Translations under genes and position numbers: made by a program
Assembly (NCBI GenBank): GCA_037126765.1
Contig: JBBCBC010000033.1
Span: forward strand, 10,988,085-11,052,084
Length of the DNA stretch: 64,000 nucleotides
Source of the DNA: Stenogyne calaminthoides
Lineage: Eukaryota > Streptophyta > Magnoliopsida > Lamiales > Lamiaceae
Direction: 5' to 3'
Notes under the pieces: generated by a model
What the model was told of the DNA's origin: nothing
Seen by the model: only the letters and a program-made list of their open reading frames with translations
Databases searched by the model: none
In this document: one piece after another, positions 53,341 to 64,000 of the stretch
Layout of the letters: the number at the start of each line of letters is the position of its first letter
How positions within the stretch are numbered: position 1 is the first letter of the stretch

Positions 53341-56329
53341 AGTTATCCAGAAGCGCAGAAAGTTCAGTCCGAAGAAATATGCGGCCATGAATAGTGAAAT
53401 CAAAAAGTTACTCGACAATAAACTGATTCGAGAAGTAAAATGCCCAAGATGGCTTGCGAACCCTGTGCTCGTCCACAAGTCTAATGGATCTTGGAGACTA
53501 TGTATTGATTTCACTGATTTAAACAAGGAATGCCCGAAAGATAACTTCCCGATGCCGCATATCTATTATTTGGTCGATAATACAGCAGGGCATGAGCTCA
53601 TGACTTTCATGGATGCATTTGCTGGTTATCACCAAATACCCATGCATCCGGACGACCAAAAGAATATGGCTTTCTGTAGCAAAAAGAATATGTACTGTTG
53701 GCGACACATGCCATTCGGATTAAAAAATGCCGGAGCAACATATCAACGTTTGGTGAACAAAATGTTCGACAAACACATCGGCCGAACAGTTGAGGTGTAT
53801 ATTGATGACATTGTGGTAAAAAGCAAACATAAGTAAGACCACATCACTCACCTCACACAAACGTTTGATATTCTCAGGGAGTACAACATGAAGCTAAATC
53901 CGAAGAAATGCAGTTTTGGGATTCACTTAGGAAAATTCCTCGGACATATGGTCAGTCAACGGGGAATTGAAGCGAACCCATCAAAAATTCAAGTCATGCT
54001 CGATATGCAGGCCCCCAGGAGTGTGAAAGAGGTCCAAAAGTTAACCGCACATTTAGCTTCCATAAGCCGGTTTATATCAAGAACTGGGGACAAATGCAAA
54101 CCTTTCTTTGATGCATTAAAGAAAGGGAAATTCCAGTGGACTGAGCATTGCCAAAATGCATTCGAATCATTGAAGCAATACCTTGCAGATACTCAGACAT
54201 TGTCTAAGCCCATTCCAGGCGAACAACTCTATCTGTATCTTGCTGCATCAGAACATGCAATTAACATCGTGCTTGTTCAGGCAGAAGGGACGACCCACTT
54301 GCCCGTTTACTATGTTAGCCAGGTGCTCAAAGAAGCCGAGCTCCGGTACCTACCACTGGAAAAATTAGCATATGCTCTCGTCATGAGTGTTCGAAAACTG
54401 CGACCATACTTTTTTGATCACTCAGTCGAGGTACTGACCACATTTCCATTACGACAGGTCCTCCACCGACCATACACTGCAGGCAGATTACTCAAGTGGG
54501 CAGTGGAATTAGGACAATTTGGCATTACGTTCGCTCCGCGAACAACAATGAAGGGCCAAGCTATGGCCGATTTCATGGTCGAGTTGACATACCCGCAAAT
54601 GCCCGAAAGAGCCATCGACCAACCATGGCTTGTGTATGTAGATGGCTCATCAACAAGTTCAAGAGCCGGAGCAGGTGTGGTTCTCATCAGCCCAACTCGA
54701 CAAACTTTCACAACTGCCATCCGTTTTGATTTCCCAGCTACAAATAATGAAGCCGAGTACGAAGCTTTGATCGCTGGACTACAGATGGCTATGACAATGG
54801 AAATTCAGAGGCTGATGATTTACAGTGATTCTCAGATAATCGTTTACCAAGTAACAGGCGAGTACGAGGCCCAAGGCGAACAGATGGCACAATATCAGCA
54901 ACTAGCAAAGGAGTTGTTTGAGCAATTCGAACAAGTTTTCATAGAACAATTACCACGATTGGGTAATTCGTTCGCTGATGCCTTGGCACGCCTGGCAACA
55001 GCAGAAGGAGTGACGAACACGACGGACATTGTGGTCGTCCCAACTTGTTCGCCATCAGTTCCCAGAGTTATGGTCGCCCATGTGACAGGCGAACAGGAAA
55101 CTTGGATGACTCCAATCCTGAGTTACTTACAAAAGGGACTTCTCCCTAAGAGTAAAGCACAAGCTACTCGCCTCAGATTACAATCTGCTCGTTATATTAT
55201 CTTAGACGAGCATTTGTACAAAAGAAGTTTCTCACTTCCACTTTTGAAGTGTATTACTCCTGAAGAGGGTCATGTAATTCTGGAGCAAATCCATGATGGA
55301 GTATGCGGAAACCATACAGGTGGACTCGTCCTGGCACATAAAATAATCAGACAAGGTTATTACTGGCCGACCCTCAAAAAAGATTCGCTCGCGTATGCTC
55401 GCGCGTGCCACAAGTGCCAGGTACATGCCCCACTTATTCATAGCCTACCTGAAGAATTAGTGTTAGTTTATAGCCCATGGCCATTTGCTAAATGGGGAAT
55501 CGATTTGATCGGCCCGTTTCCTACTGGCACGTCGGGAGTAAAATATGTTGTGGTTGCCGTTGATTACTATACTAAATGGGCGGAAGCCGAAGCCATTGTC
55601 AAAACCACCGAACAAAGAATGTGGAACTTTGTTTGGAAAAATATCATTTGTCGTTTTGGGCTTCCCCAGTCATTAGTAACAGATAATGGCAAATAGTTCG
55701 ATGGAAGTGAATTCTGTCAAAATTGTGCTCGCTGGGGCATAAAAAAGCATTATTCAACTCCGTATTATCCCCAGTCAAACGGACAAGTTGAAGCCGTTAA
55801 TAAAATTATCAAGCATACCCTCAAGGCCAGACTTGATAATTCCAAGGGGGGAGGATGGGCTGAAGAGTTGCCCGAAATTTTATGGGCCTATCGAACAACT
55901 TTCAGAACATCAACTGTGGAAACCCCGTTTGCCCTGGCATTTGGTGCGGAAGCTGTTATACCCGCATAAATCAAAATTCCGAATCATCGGACAATGACTT
56001 TCGGAGAGCACATCAATGACCAGGCACTTGCCCTGAATGCGGACCTGTTAGAAGAAAGAAGGACGGAGGCTGATTTCAAGAATGCCATGTACAAAAAGAG
56101 ATCAGAAAAGTTCTATAACTCCAAAGTCCGAACACGCAGGTTCAATGTGGGTGAGCTGGTTTTAAGACGAGCAACGGGGGTATCAAGTGGTATGTTCGGC
56201 CGAGCATGGGAATGTCCATTCAGAATTACAGAACGTTTGTTAAATGGGGCGTATGATTTGGAAGACCTGAATGGAGTCCCATTGTCCTACTCGTGGAATG
56301 CGTCAAATTTGAAAAAATATTACCAGTAA
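53341..56329 (+). pseudogene. gypsy pol: RT, RNase H, second RNase H, integrase
   Basis: One frame for almost 1000 codons with only three stops (53834-53836, 55694-55696, 55967-55969). RT: RLCIDFTDLNKECPKD, FMDAFAGYHQI, FGLKNAGATYQR, YIDD at about 53800. First RNase H to about 54570. Second, archaeal-type RNase H: YVDGSS at about 54640, NNEAEYEAL, YSDSQ, NSFADALARLA. Integrase: H..H and CHKCQ zinc site (55290-55425), GIDLIGPF, TDNGK, QVEAVNK give the D, D, E residues, then a C-terminal domain (NVGELVLRR). The dual RNase H marks the Tat lineage. Inactive only because of few point lesions. Confidence 0.92.
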
Positions 56330-57275
56330 TGATGAGCATAATTGGTCGAACTTAATCGGCCACGTAACTGAAACGAACACAAATGGCCGAACATATTCAG
56401 CCATTCAGCTAAGACGAGCAGGATAATCCTGAAGGAAGAACACATTGTGTTCGACACAGATCTTCTAGAAAGAAATGCTGGCCAACACTATTGAAAGATA
56501 GAAGATACGTGTCAAAACAAGTTGAGAAGTAGTGGGAACAAAAAAAAAAGGGGGAACGTGTCAATCCTTGAATAAGAGCTGGCAAAAAATCGAATAGATG
56601 TCCAAAGGCAAAGGAGGATCCAAAGCGGACAGATGTCAAAAGGAGGAATTAAAAGCAAGAAGGCCAGCACCAACTAGCTATGCCAGCACCAACTTGGGAT
56701 AGTACTATAATAGAGGCATATTGATAGCTGAAGTAAGCAGAGAAAAAACAGATGAAAAAGGAAAAAAATACTACAGTTATCGGAAGAAAGTTGGTTCAGT
56801 ATGCCTCCAGAAGAAGAAGAATCCAGCACTCGATTCAGCTATCATTCTGCTGAATCGAGCATCTGTCCTGGTACGAGCCTTATACCCCAAATGACACTCC
56901 GAGCACAGGTTGAAGCTCGTTGTGGACTCAAGATGCTCGGCAGAGTCATGGTTGCCACTCCACATTACTCACTGCTTATGCAGTAGTAAATCACTAGTCC
57001 CCTATGCATCCCCAAAATCTCCTCCGAAGGGGAGGGATGTCGTGGTGTCCGCTCGAAACAACATGCGGATGCTGATGCTCAGGCATCTACTGAAGGGGAC
57101 AGAATGGTGCGAGCTGAGGATTTTGCTCGCGCCTGATATAGGCGAGCAGGCGTGCTCGCCACATGCTCATGTCCGCAGCTGCTCGCATAATCACAATTTG
57201 TCCAGGAGGGACAAATGCTTATGGTGCTGCTGCTTGAGCATGTTATTTAAAGAAGGGTAGACAGGATGATGTGCC
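56330..57275 (+). other. gypsy 3' region before the nested solo LTR
   Basis: No gene supported. Contains CGAACA/GAGCA-rich sequence like the rest of the element, a polypurine-like run AAAAAAAAAAGGGGGAACG (56540-56559), and short ORFs without recognisable domains. Confidence 0.6.
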
Positions 57276-59119
57276 TGTTGGGGAATAAGTTGCACAGATC
57301 TATTCGGGGTGAATATTTAAATACAAATTTAATTCTTTAATTATTACTAGCATGAATTAATCCTATATTAATTCAAATAATAATCCAACAACATATCATG
57401 CATATAATAATTCACGTAAAACCTACGCATGCGGAAATCTACGAGTTTACGTGCACGTACCTCTTGGGATGGCAACGGTATGGCTGAATAGACTAACCGT
57501 AAGGACTTCCCAAGTATTCTCTTAGCCCTCGTTCGACTATCCTGTGGAAGGATTCTTGTGAACGATTTAACAAAAGGAAAATAAAATATGTTGCACCACC
57601 TTTGTGGATTTACTAATTTTTCCAGCACATGGAATTGTACTTGGGAATGAAAGAATCATCCTCTATTTATAGAGACTAGGGTGAACGAAATTTTTGGCAA
57701 AATATGATGTGGGAAAATCTTTTCTTGATCTCCAAGAAATCTTGAATATATCCCCTATATTCTTTTTCCCATAATCATAATATTCCACAAAAATTCCACC
57801 TACTCTATATATATGGATTTTTCGAAAAAATAGATGATCAAGATTCCAAGATTTGGATCTTCTTGAATTTATGAGATATTCTTGTATTTCAAGAAATACA
57901 TATCTTCCATAATATCTTTTCAAGAAAATCAAGAAAATCTTTCTTGCCCACTATATTTCAAAATTTTCGAAAATATCATTATGAATAACCAAGTGGGAGA
58001 TTTCTTGAATTTAATGAGATAATCTTGTATTCCAAGAATACATACCTTCATTCCATAACAAAATTCAAAGAAAATCTTTCTCCCAACTTTATCCATAATT
58101 TTCGAAATATTATTGGAAAAATAAGCAACATTTATTTATTTTATTTTAATCACCTTTTCAGTTAATGGACTATATGTTGGGCTACTCAGGGGGCCTTTAG
58201 GAGAATTAAGATTGGACCTTCTAATGGACCTTGAATATCTAATATTGAGCCACAATATAATTCAAGCCCATAAATATTAATTAATCCCACTACATAATTA
58301 ATATTGCACTATCCATCTTAACCCATATTACAGTCAATATGGCTCCCGGTCATTATTTCCCGTGTTTAAGATTATCTAGCCCATTAATTAATTCAAGCCA
58401 CTGAAATAGCTTTCCATTAATTAATATCTTTTATCCTTGGTCAAGGAACGGTTCAACATTATTATCCATACCGGAAACTAATTCCACTTGCAAGATTTGG
58501 TATGATAAAGCTTATGAACCTCCCAAGGGGGCAAATCAAACAAGCGTACTTGCACACGATTCTTCGTATTAAATTTTAGCAATCACATGTGACTAATAAT
58601 ATTGCGCAAGATAAAAAAATATTGAATCTCTTTGATTCGCTACCCATGATAAGTCAAAGCAATAGTTACCAATCCCACGTGATCCTATTTAAGGGACGAA
58701 GATTAAGAAACAACGAACCACTGAGGTCTAATTCTTCCTTGTTCAGTTCTGAAGAATTTATCCTCCTGTAGGTCCTATTCAGTGCATCAGTCATGCACTA
58801 GTGTAATCTCTTGGTCAAGACAAGCCAATCTGAGCCTTACACTTCAACCTTTCACGATGGGTTGTTCATTTCCATCTAGGTCGTGAATAACGTACTTTTA
58901 GTTACAAGGGACTGTTAATTTAATCTTTTGTGATCTGGTATTACTAAATTAACTACAATGTAACAAGTACGAATTATTGAACAGTTATGCAGTAAATATA
59001 TGTAACATTCAATCACATTTAAAGCATCAGTGATAAACAATTTATTTCAGTAAATAAGTCTGAAAATTCAGTTTCGATTATACAAAGTAAAAAGCATACT
59101 TTTCAGTATAATCCTAACA
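57276..59119 (-). mobile_element. solo LTR nested in gypsy element
   Basis: TGTTGGGGAATAAG...ATCCTAACA, 1844 bp, with perfect 5-bp duplication GTGCC (57271-57275 and 59120-59124). Same family and orientation as the LTR at 5977-7694. TATA on the minus strand at 57664-57671. No internal domain, so formed by LTR-LTR recombination. Confidence 0.93.
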
Positions 59120-60014
59120 GTGCCACATGCTTGTCAACATCAATTCCGCGGACAAGGTGAGGCCAGTTCGTGTCTACTCAAGACAAGGTTTAAATTTAAA
59201 ACCGTAGTCTGATGTCTATAGTTGTGTAATAGACAGTCTTCTTCAAATGTAAAGGTTGTAATAGAATACAACGTGTTGCAAAAAATATTTTTGTTTGTTA
59301 AGATTTTCTAGTTGAAGCCTATCAGAGGTCGCACCTAAGCCGGATGGCCCAAACAAAGACGAACGAGCCCAAGTCTATGTTCACCTGATGAACGAGTTCG
59401 TACTCTGATTCCAGCAGCAAAAAGCGAGTAATGGGTACGCAGTCGCAAAAGACGACTCGTACTTACAGATACCCGTAGCAAAAGCGGGTTATGAGTGCGG
59501 GGTCGAAGCTAAATAAGATGGCCCTAGTACGAAGTGATCGCGCCTAAATAAGACGATCACGAACCAAGAAAGGGGGGGTTGCATAAAGTTAACCCATCTG
59601 GTCGCACCTAAATAAGACGGTCAACCGATTGCAACATCAATAAGACAATCAAAAATGAAAGAAGTCAGGAGCGGGCATAGGCAAACATAATGTTCGAATT
59701 CATTCAGAAGAAAAGAGGCATACACTAGAAAGCAACAAGGAAAACATCGAGCAACACAAGCATCAATGAATCATCAGCAACAACATTCATCCTCAACAAT
59801 CAGGTTAGAGGAAACAGTTCAAAACATAAATTCAACCATTCAGTTTTGAATTGTTCGAACAAGATAGAAGAAAGCAAAAATTACACAAGTATAGAAAAGA
59901 TTGTTCGAACAAAAGAGAAGAAAGCAAAAAATTACACAAGTACAGAAGAAACTGTTCGAGCAAAAAATGAAGACAAAAATTACACAACATCTATTCGGAA
60001 AAGCAAGAATTATA
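59120..60014 (+). other. gypsy 3' region between solo LTR and antisense gene
   Basis: No sense ORF. Diverged short repeats around CGC(A)CCTAAATAAGACG at about 59330-59640, and GAACA(A)GA(A)GA-rich sequence at 59840-59990. May hold the 3' UTR of the antisense gene. Confidence 0.55.
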
Positions 60015-63000
60015 CTAAGGGACAAATTCATTGTTGGGGGTGGCCGGAAGTGAAATATCGAACAAATCATGCTCGGCCCCCTCAGCAACGGTTCTTCCAG
60101 CATGGTCAGGTCCAGTCTGCTCGCCAGGAGGTACACTTTGCTCGGTCACAGAAGGTCCCCTTTGTTCGACCTGCACCTGATCGAACCCGGACTCAGCTCG
60201 GAGAACTTGATCAACAACATCAGCAATATTCACATCCGAGCCATCTTCCTTATCCAGGATAGGATCATCAATCTCGATCCCCTCAGGAAGATTGGAGAAA
60301 TCACACAGATCGTTCAAGTCAGACATTGGAAGGTTGCGATCTGGGGGGTTGTCGATCAGGTACTGCTGAAAACTGGATATGAGCGGGGCAATTTGTTCGC
60401 CAGTGAGCGTGTGGCGAGCAGACCGGATAGCGTCGGCAAAGACACATATGTAAGAGAAGTTTGACATGGAATCAACATACTCCTCATTGTGCAACCTTGA
60501 ATTTTCAAGACCCAAACGAGTGTTGGTCTCTTCAGCAATGATGAGTTGTTGGTCGAGCGAATTCTTCTCACTTTCCATGACCTCGACATCAGTACGGAGT
60601 TTTTGAAGCTCGACACTCATCTCATTCTGAACTCTCTGTATGCTAACCACCTCCTCCTGAGCAAGGTTTAGCTCCTCCCTTGACTGGCGAGCAACGTCCT
60701 GAGCCTGGCGAGCATCCTCTTGAGCTTTATGAGCATCCGCTTGAGCCAAGGAAATCTGTCCCTGAGCCAACCTCAGTTCATCCTGAGTTTTGCTCAGCTC
60801 GTTCACCTTCTCTTCAAAACTTCTGATCAGAGCCAAGTAGTTGGCATGAAGGTTGGCGGACTCAGCATACACTTTCTCAAGGATGACCATAGATTGGCCC
60901 TGGTGTACCAGGCCAAGTCGCATGTTTTCCAAAGGTGTGAGACCCATAGTGGCCTCTTCCAGCTCAGTAGTCTATGCTCGAACTGGGGTCTCGCACGCCT
61001 TTTGAACATGCTCGGGAATGCCAGGAACCTTGCGAACACTTGGCGAGCAGTAGTAATTTTTCAAATTGGGCATCAACGGCGCCAACCTGCTCAACCTGCA
61101 CAAACACCCGAGCAAACAAACATGACAAAGCGAAAAAAATTAATGAAAAAGGAAATAAAGCAAACAAAATGTACCTGTTCACCCGAGCCGGATCCCATCC
61201 CAAAAATGATTTATCTTCAGGGGACCGGAGCTCAGGGTTCAAAGGGGTCCAAGATCGGGGTCCAGCAGGAGGTGGAGAAGATGTGCCAACCTCCATTTCA
61301 ACAATCTGCTCGACCGGACCGACAACGGAGGCGGCCATTCTGATCGCTTCGGCAGTAGGGATCTGGGATACCCTAATAGCATCGGTGCTCGTTTGAGCCT
61401 GTTTGCTCGGCGTGCTCATCTGAGCTTGTTCGCTTGGCCTCTGCTCGCCTGTTTCCGTCCTCGGTCTTTTTGGTGACGGAGCCTGTTCGCTTGCCCCCTG
61501 CTCGGCCGAACGAGTAGTCCTTTTCGGTCGGCTCGATTTCCCAGGGCCAGACGCAGATGCTCAGCTCGCTCTGCTCACCCTGCTCGCTTCTCCTCGATTT
61601 GCTCGCTGAGCCTCCCGCTCGGCTTGAATTCGAGCTAGCTCCTTAGGTCTTTTTATTCGAGCCATCTCGGTATGCTCGGATGTACTCACGATAACAGTAA
61701 CAACAGGGACAGCTATAGAAAAAACATTTCATTATACAAAAAGAGAAACAACGAGCAAAAGGTACAAAACATATGCAAATGCAAAAAGTAATCCTTACCA
61801 GAGGGATTAACAGCTACAAGATGGTGAGGGGGCACGTACAAGCCTCCTTTCTTACTCTGTTCGATGGTATTCAGTGTCTTCACAGATCGTTCTGAGCGAG
61901 ACTCGAGATCAATTTGCCAAACGATGCTAAAATAGTCGTCTTTGGTCTCTTTGTCCGTCGCAGCTGGAATTCCTGAAATGAAGAGTAAGTTAAAATCAGT
62001 TCAAGCTGAAGAACAAAAGACACAAAAATACTTACTGCGATAAACCCCAAAATCAGTGGGGATGTCCAAACGAGCATCTGGTTCACTTCCAGAAGTCGGG
62101 CTCTTCCAATCACCCCCAACGAACCAGAATTTCTCTTTCCAATCACTGATTTTGTTCGGCACATCCTCAATGATTTTGCACTTGGCATTGGCCTGCATGA
62201 ACATCCATCCGTGTTCGCCCTTCGGACGGGTCAAATGCACTAGTCGAGCAATTTCAGCTGCTGAGGGATAATATCTGGGCTTCATTTTGCCGAACAAAGT
62301 CAGGAAGCTCATAATCATGTGCCACCCATTTGGCTTCAGCTGCGTGATGGTGATGTTCCATTCCATGAGCAAACGAGTGATAGCCGGATGGAGTGGAAAT
62401 CGAAGGCCGGCTTCCATTGTGTCCAAATTCACAGCAACACAACCCTCAGGGGGCTGGTCTACTCGCTCATCAGGACCCGGTGCCCAGAAAAAGACATCTT
62501 TGGGGGTTTAGTAATTTCTATACAGCTGAGCGAGCATATCTACATCAATTATGCTCGCAATCTTGCTCGCTGGGTACTTATTCTCAACTCTAATTCTATG
62601 AGGCTGTTCGGGCCAATCAAAATTATAACGAGCATTATACTCGTTATATGTTGGGCTATGAGGGACACCAACAGGGATATCAAGTTCAGTATTTTGCTCG
62701 CCGCCTATCCCTATGTTCGACTCATCGACATTCACAGCCATCAAGATTTCCCCCCTCACATTAACATCAACACTATCTACAACCCCAGACCTAATTTGGG
62801 GTTGGGGCAAAGAATCATCACTCGAATCATCCAAAAAATCACTATGGGCTAAGTCCCTATCCAATTCGTTTAGGGCTTCATCGGAATCGGAGGAAAGAAC
62901 GGCAAACGGTTGCCAAACTTGCCAACGAGACCCTGAACCCGAGACATTCGTCTCCAGCGCGTTAGCGTCGCTACGGGGGATTCTACCGACAGAGGGGGAA

Positions 63001-63056
63001 GAGGAACTATGGTGGTCCGATTCTATTGAAACAGAAGAGTTCGAGCGATAAGCCAT
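60015..63056 (-). pseudogene. antisense four-exon gene of the gypsy element (gypsy-type transposon domain, PF04195-like)
   Basis: ATG at 63056 (MAYRSNSSVSIES). Exons: 63056-62036, 61972-61799, 61712-61175, 61095-60015. All three introns are GT-AG (64, 86 and 79 nt, donors GTAAG, GTAAGG, GTACAT). The joined length is 2814 nt, exactly 938 codons, and phase is kept at every junction. Three in-frame stops break it (62510-62508, 61563-61561, 60974-60972). Exon 1 holds a domain like the 'putative gypsy type transposon' family (RFPLHPAITRLLMEW, KPNGWHMIMSF, WKEKFWFV). Exon 3 is Ser/Glu/Gln-rich. Exon 4 is a long coiled coil (about 60900-60480) with an acidic tail. Molecular role unknown; antisense genes are known in Tat elements. 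Confidence 0.82.
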
Positions 63057-63213
63057 AATCGCAATGAGAGAAAGTATGCAATGGTTACCTAAGTAAGATT
63101 CTTCGCCGAAATGATGAAGCCCTTGCCGGAATGTTTAGACGCGAAAGAGATTGAAGACAGAAAGCAAGGAGAAGAAGAAAAGAAAGAAAAGAAGTTGAGG
63201 CGGCGAAATGAGG

Positions 63214-63221
63214 TATTTATA
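63214..63221 (-). promoter_or_regulatory. TATA box of antisense gene
   Basis: The minus strand reads TATAAATA about 160 bp upstream of the ATG at 63056, with a CT-rich leader between (63130-63190 on the minus strand). It lies outside the 3' LTR, so the gene seems to have its own promoter. Confidence 0.6.
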
Positions 63222-63327
63222 GATATCGGATTCAATTTTGAAAATCTGGCACAGAATACGAAATGACGTCTACAATGGCCCAATCAGATTATAACAGCCG
63301 GGCCCCATGATGAAAACAAAGCGACCC

Positions 63328-63340
63328 GGCTGGGGGGTAT
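63328..63340 (+). other. polypurine tract of gypsy element
   Basis: GGCTGGGGGGTAT directly before the 3' LTR start TGTTGTG. Confidence 0.7.
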
Positions 63341-64000
63341 TGTTGTGTTCAATATAATTATTCAGCATTAATCGAACACGTAAGAGAGACACGTGTAATA
63401 TTCGACTATTAAAATAATCATGCTTGATGGACAAGTGTGCTCGCCGCTCACCGACCAAACAAGTTTGTTCGCCAGCTTGCCACTTGTCAACCAAGCGAGC
63501 AAACTCGCCTACCAAAGTGAGTTTTGTTCGCCAAGCTCGCTGAGCAAACATCATTTGTTCGTCGGCTCGCCGCTCGCCTAACAAGCAAGTTTACTCGTCG
63601 GCTCCCCACTCAACGAGCAAACATGAAGTTTTGTTCGCCAACTTGCTATTTACCAACCAAAGCTGCTCAATCAACCTATCGAGCAAACAAACATGTTAGC
63701 CACTCAGATCAAGAAAGAAGGAATATCAACCTATCGATCAAACAGGTATGTTAGCCACTCAGATCAAGAAAGAAGGAATCAAATAAGTTGAGTCAAGTGA
63801 TCTGAGGGCTCAGACAAGTCTGAGGACTCAGGCAAGTCTGAGGACTCAGACAACTTAAAACTCAGACATCCTGAAGGATCAGTATGTTCAATACTCAAAC
63901 ATCCTGAAGGCTCAGACAACCTGAGAGGTTAGTATGCTCGATGAGGACAATATTCCAGCATAAAATTGATATGGTTTAACGGGGCGAACAAAGCATTCAG
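63341..64000 (+). repeat. 3' LTR of gypsy element, cut by window end
   Basis: First 660 bp of the LTR, collinear with 36774-37433. It includes the CTGAGGACTCAG array (about 63800-63930) with CAG/CTG words intact in both copies. Confidence 0.93.

Larger units (their letters stand above)
36774..64000 (+). mobile_element. Ty3/gypsy element of Tat type, extends past window
   Basis: 5' LTR 36774-37962, primer site, gag, protease, RT, RNase H, a second (archaeal-type) RNase H, integrase, then a long 3' region with an antisense gene, polypurine tract and the first 660 bp of the 3' LTR (from 63341). Two RNase H domains, with integrase after RT and an antisense ORF, mark the Tat/Ogre-like lineage. 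Two later insertions split it: 40064-52422 and 57276-59119. Only one target flank (ATGTA, 36769-36773) is in the window. Pol has few lesions, so the element is fairly young. Confidence 0.9.

Overview
This is a stretch of repeat-rich nuclear DNA from a flowering plant, most likely a eudicot. The evidence is the mix of Ty1/copia, Ty3/gypsy (Tat type), Sirevirus-like, Helitron, hAT and Mutator-type elements, tRNA-iMet primer sites, GT-AG introns and AT-rich flanks. I found no intact cellular gene, no rRNA or tRNA gene, no CRISPR array and no organellar block. Nearly every coding signal belongs to a transposon and nearly all carry stops or frameshifts.

Layout. 1-7694: left-truncated copia element on the minus strand (RT, integrase, protease, gag, GC-rich leader, primer site, 1.7-kb 5' LTR), with a 1.6-kb solo LTR nested in its RT. 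7695-9314: remnant of a DUF4283 protein gene, cut by that LTR and by a 680-bp hAT-type MITE. 9651-16785: complete but decayed copia element on the plus strand with AAAAT target duplication. 16786-19557: AT-rich intergenic DNA with a Helitron-like end and one exon-like fragment. 19563-23685: 4.1-kb LTR element with no coding capacity, CTTAT duplication. 24504-25631: GC-rich solo LTR. 26721-26955: Mutator-type hairpin MITE with 9-bp duplication. 28698-32393: two inverted copies of a Mutator-like element. 32394-about 36050: decayed copia element on the minus strand. 36774-64000 and beyond: Tat-type gypsy element on the plus strand that fills the rest of the window.

The gypsy element is a nest. 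A 12.4-kb Sirevirus-like copia element (40064-52422, minus strand, CGGAG duplication) sits in the protease active-site codons, and a solo LTR (57276-59119, GTGCC duplication) lies between pol and the 3' region. That 3' region holds an antisense gene of four exons (63056 down to 60015) whose introns restore one reading frame of 938 codons, apart from three in-frame stops. It has its own TATA box.

The most interesting signals cut across the elements. (1) A stem-loop near the 3' part of the LTR recurs in five LTR families of both superfamilies, with compensatory stem changes and conserved internal-loop bases. (2) The 4.1-kb element shares its polypurine tract, LTR start and stem-loop type with the Sirevirus-like element and looks like its non-autonomous partner. 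(3) CAG/CTG trinucleotides are selectively replaced in one LTR of each of these two elements. That looks more like a methylation-linked sequencing artefact than mutation, and it should be tested before any element is dated or reconstructed.
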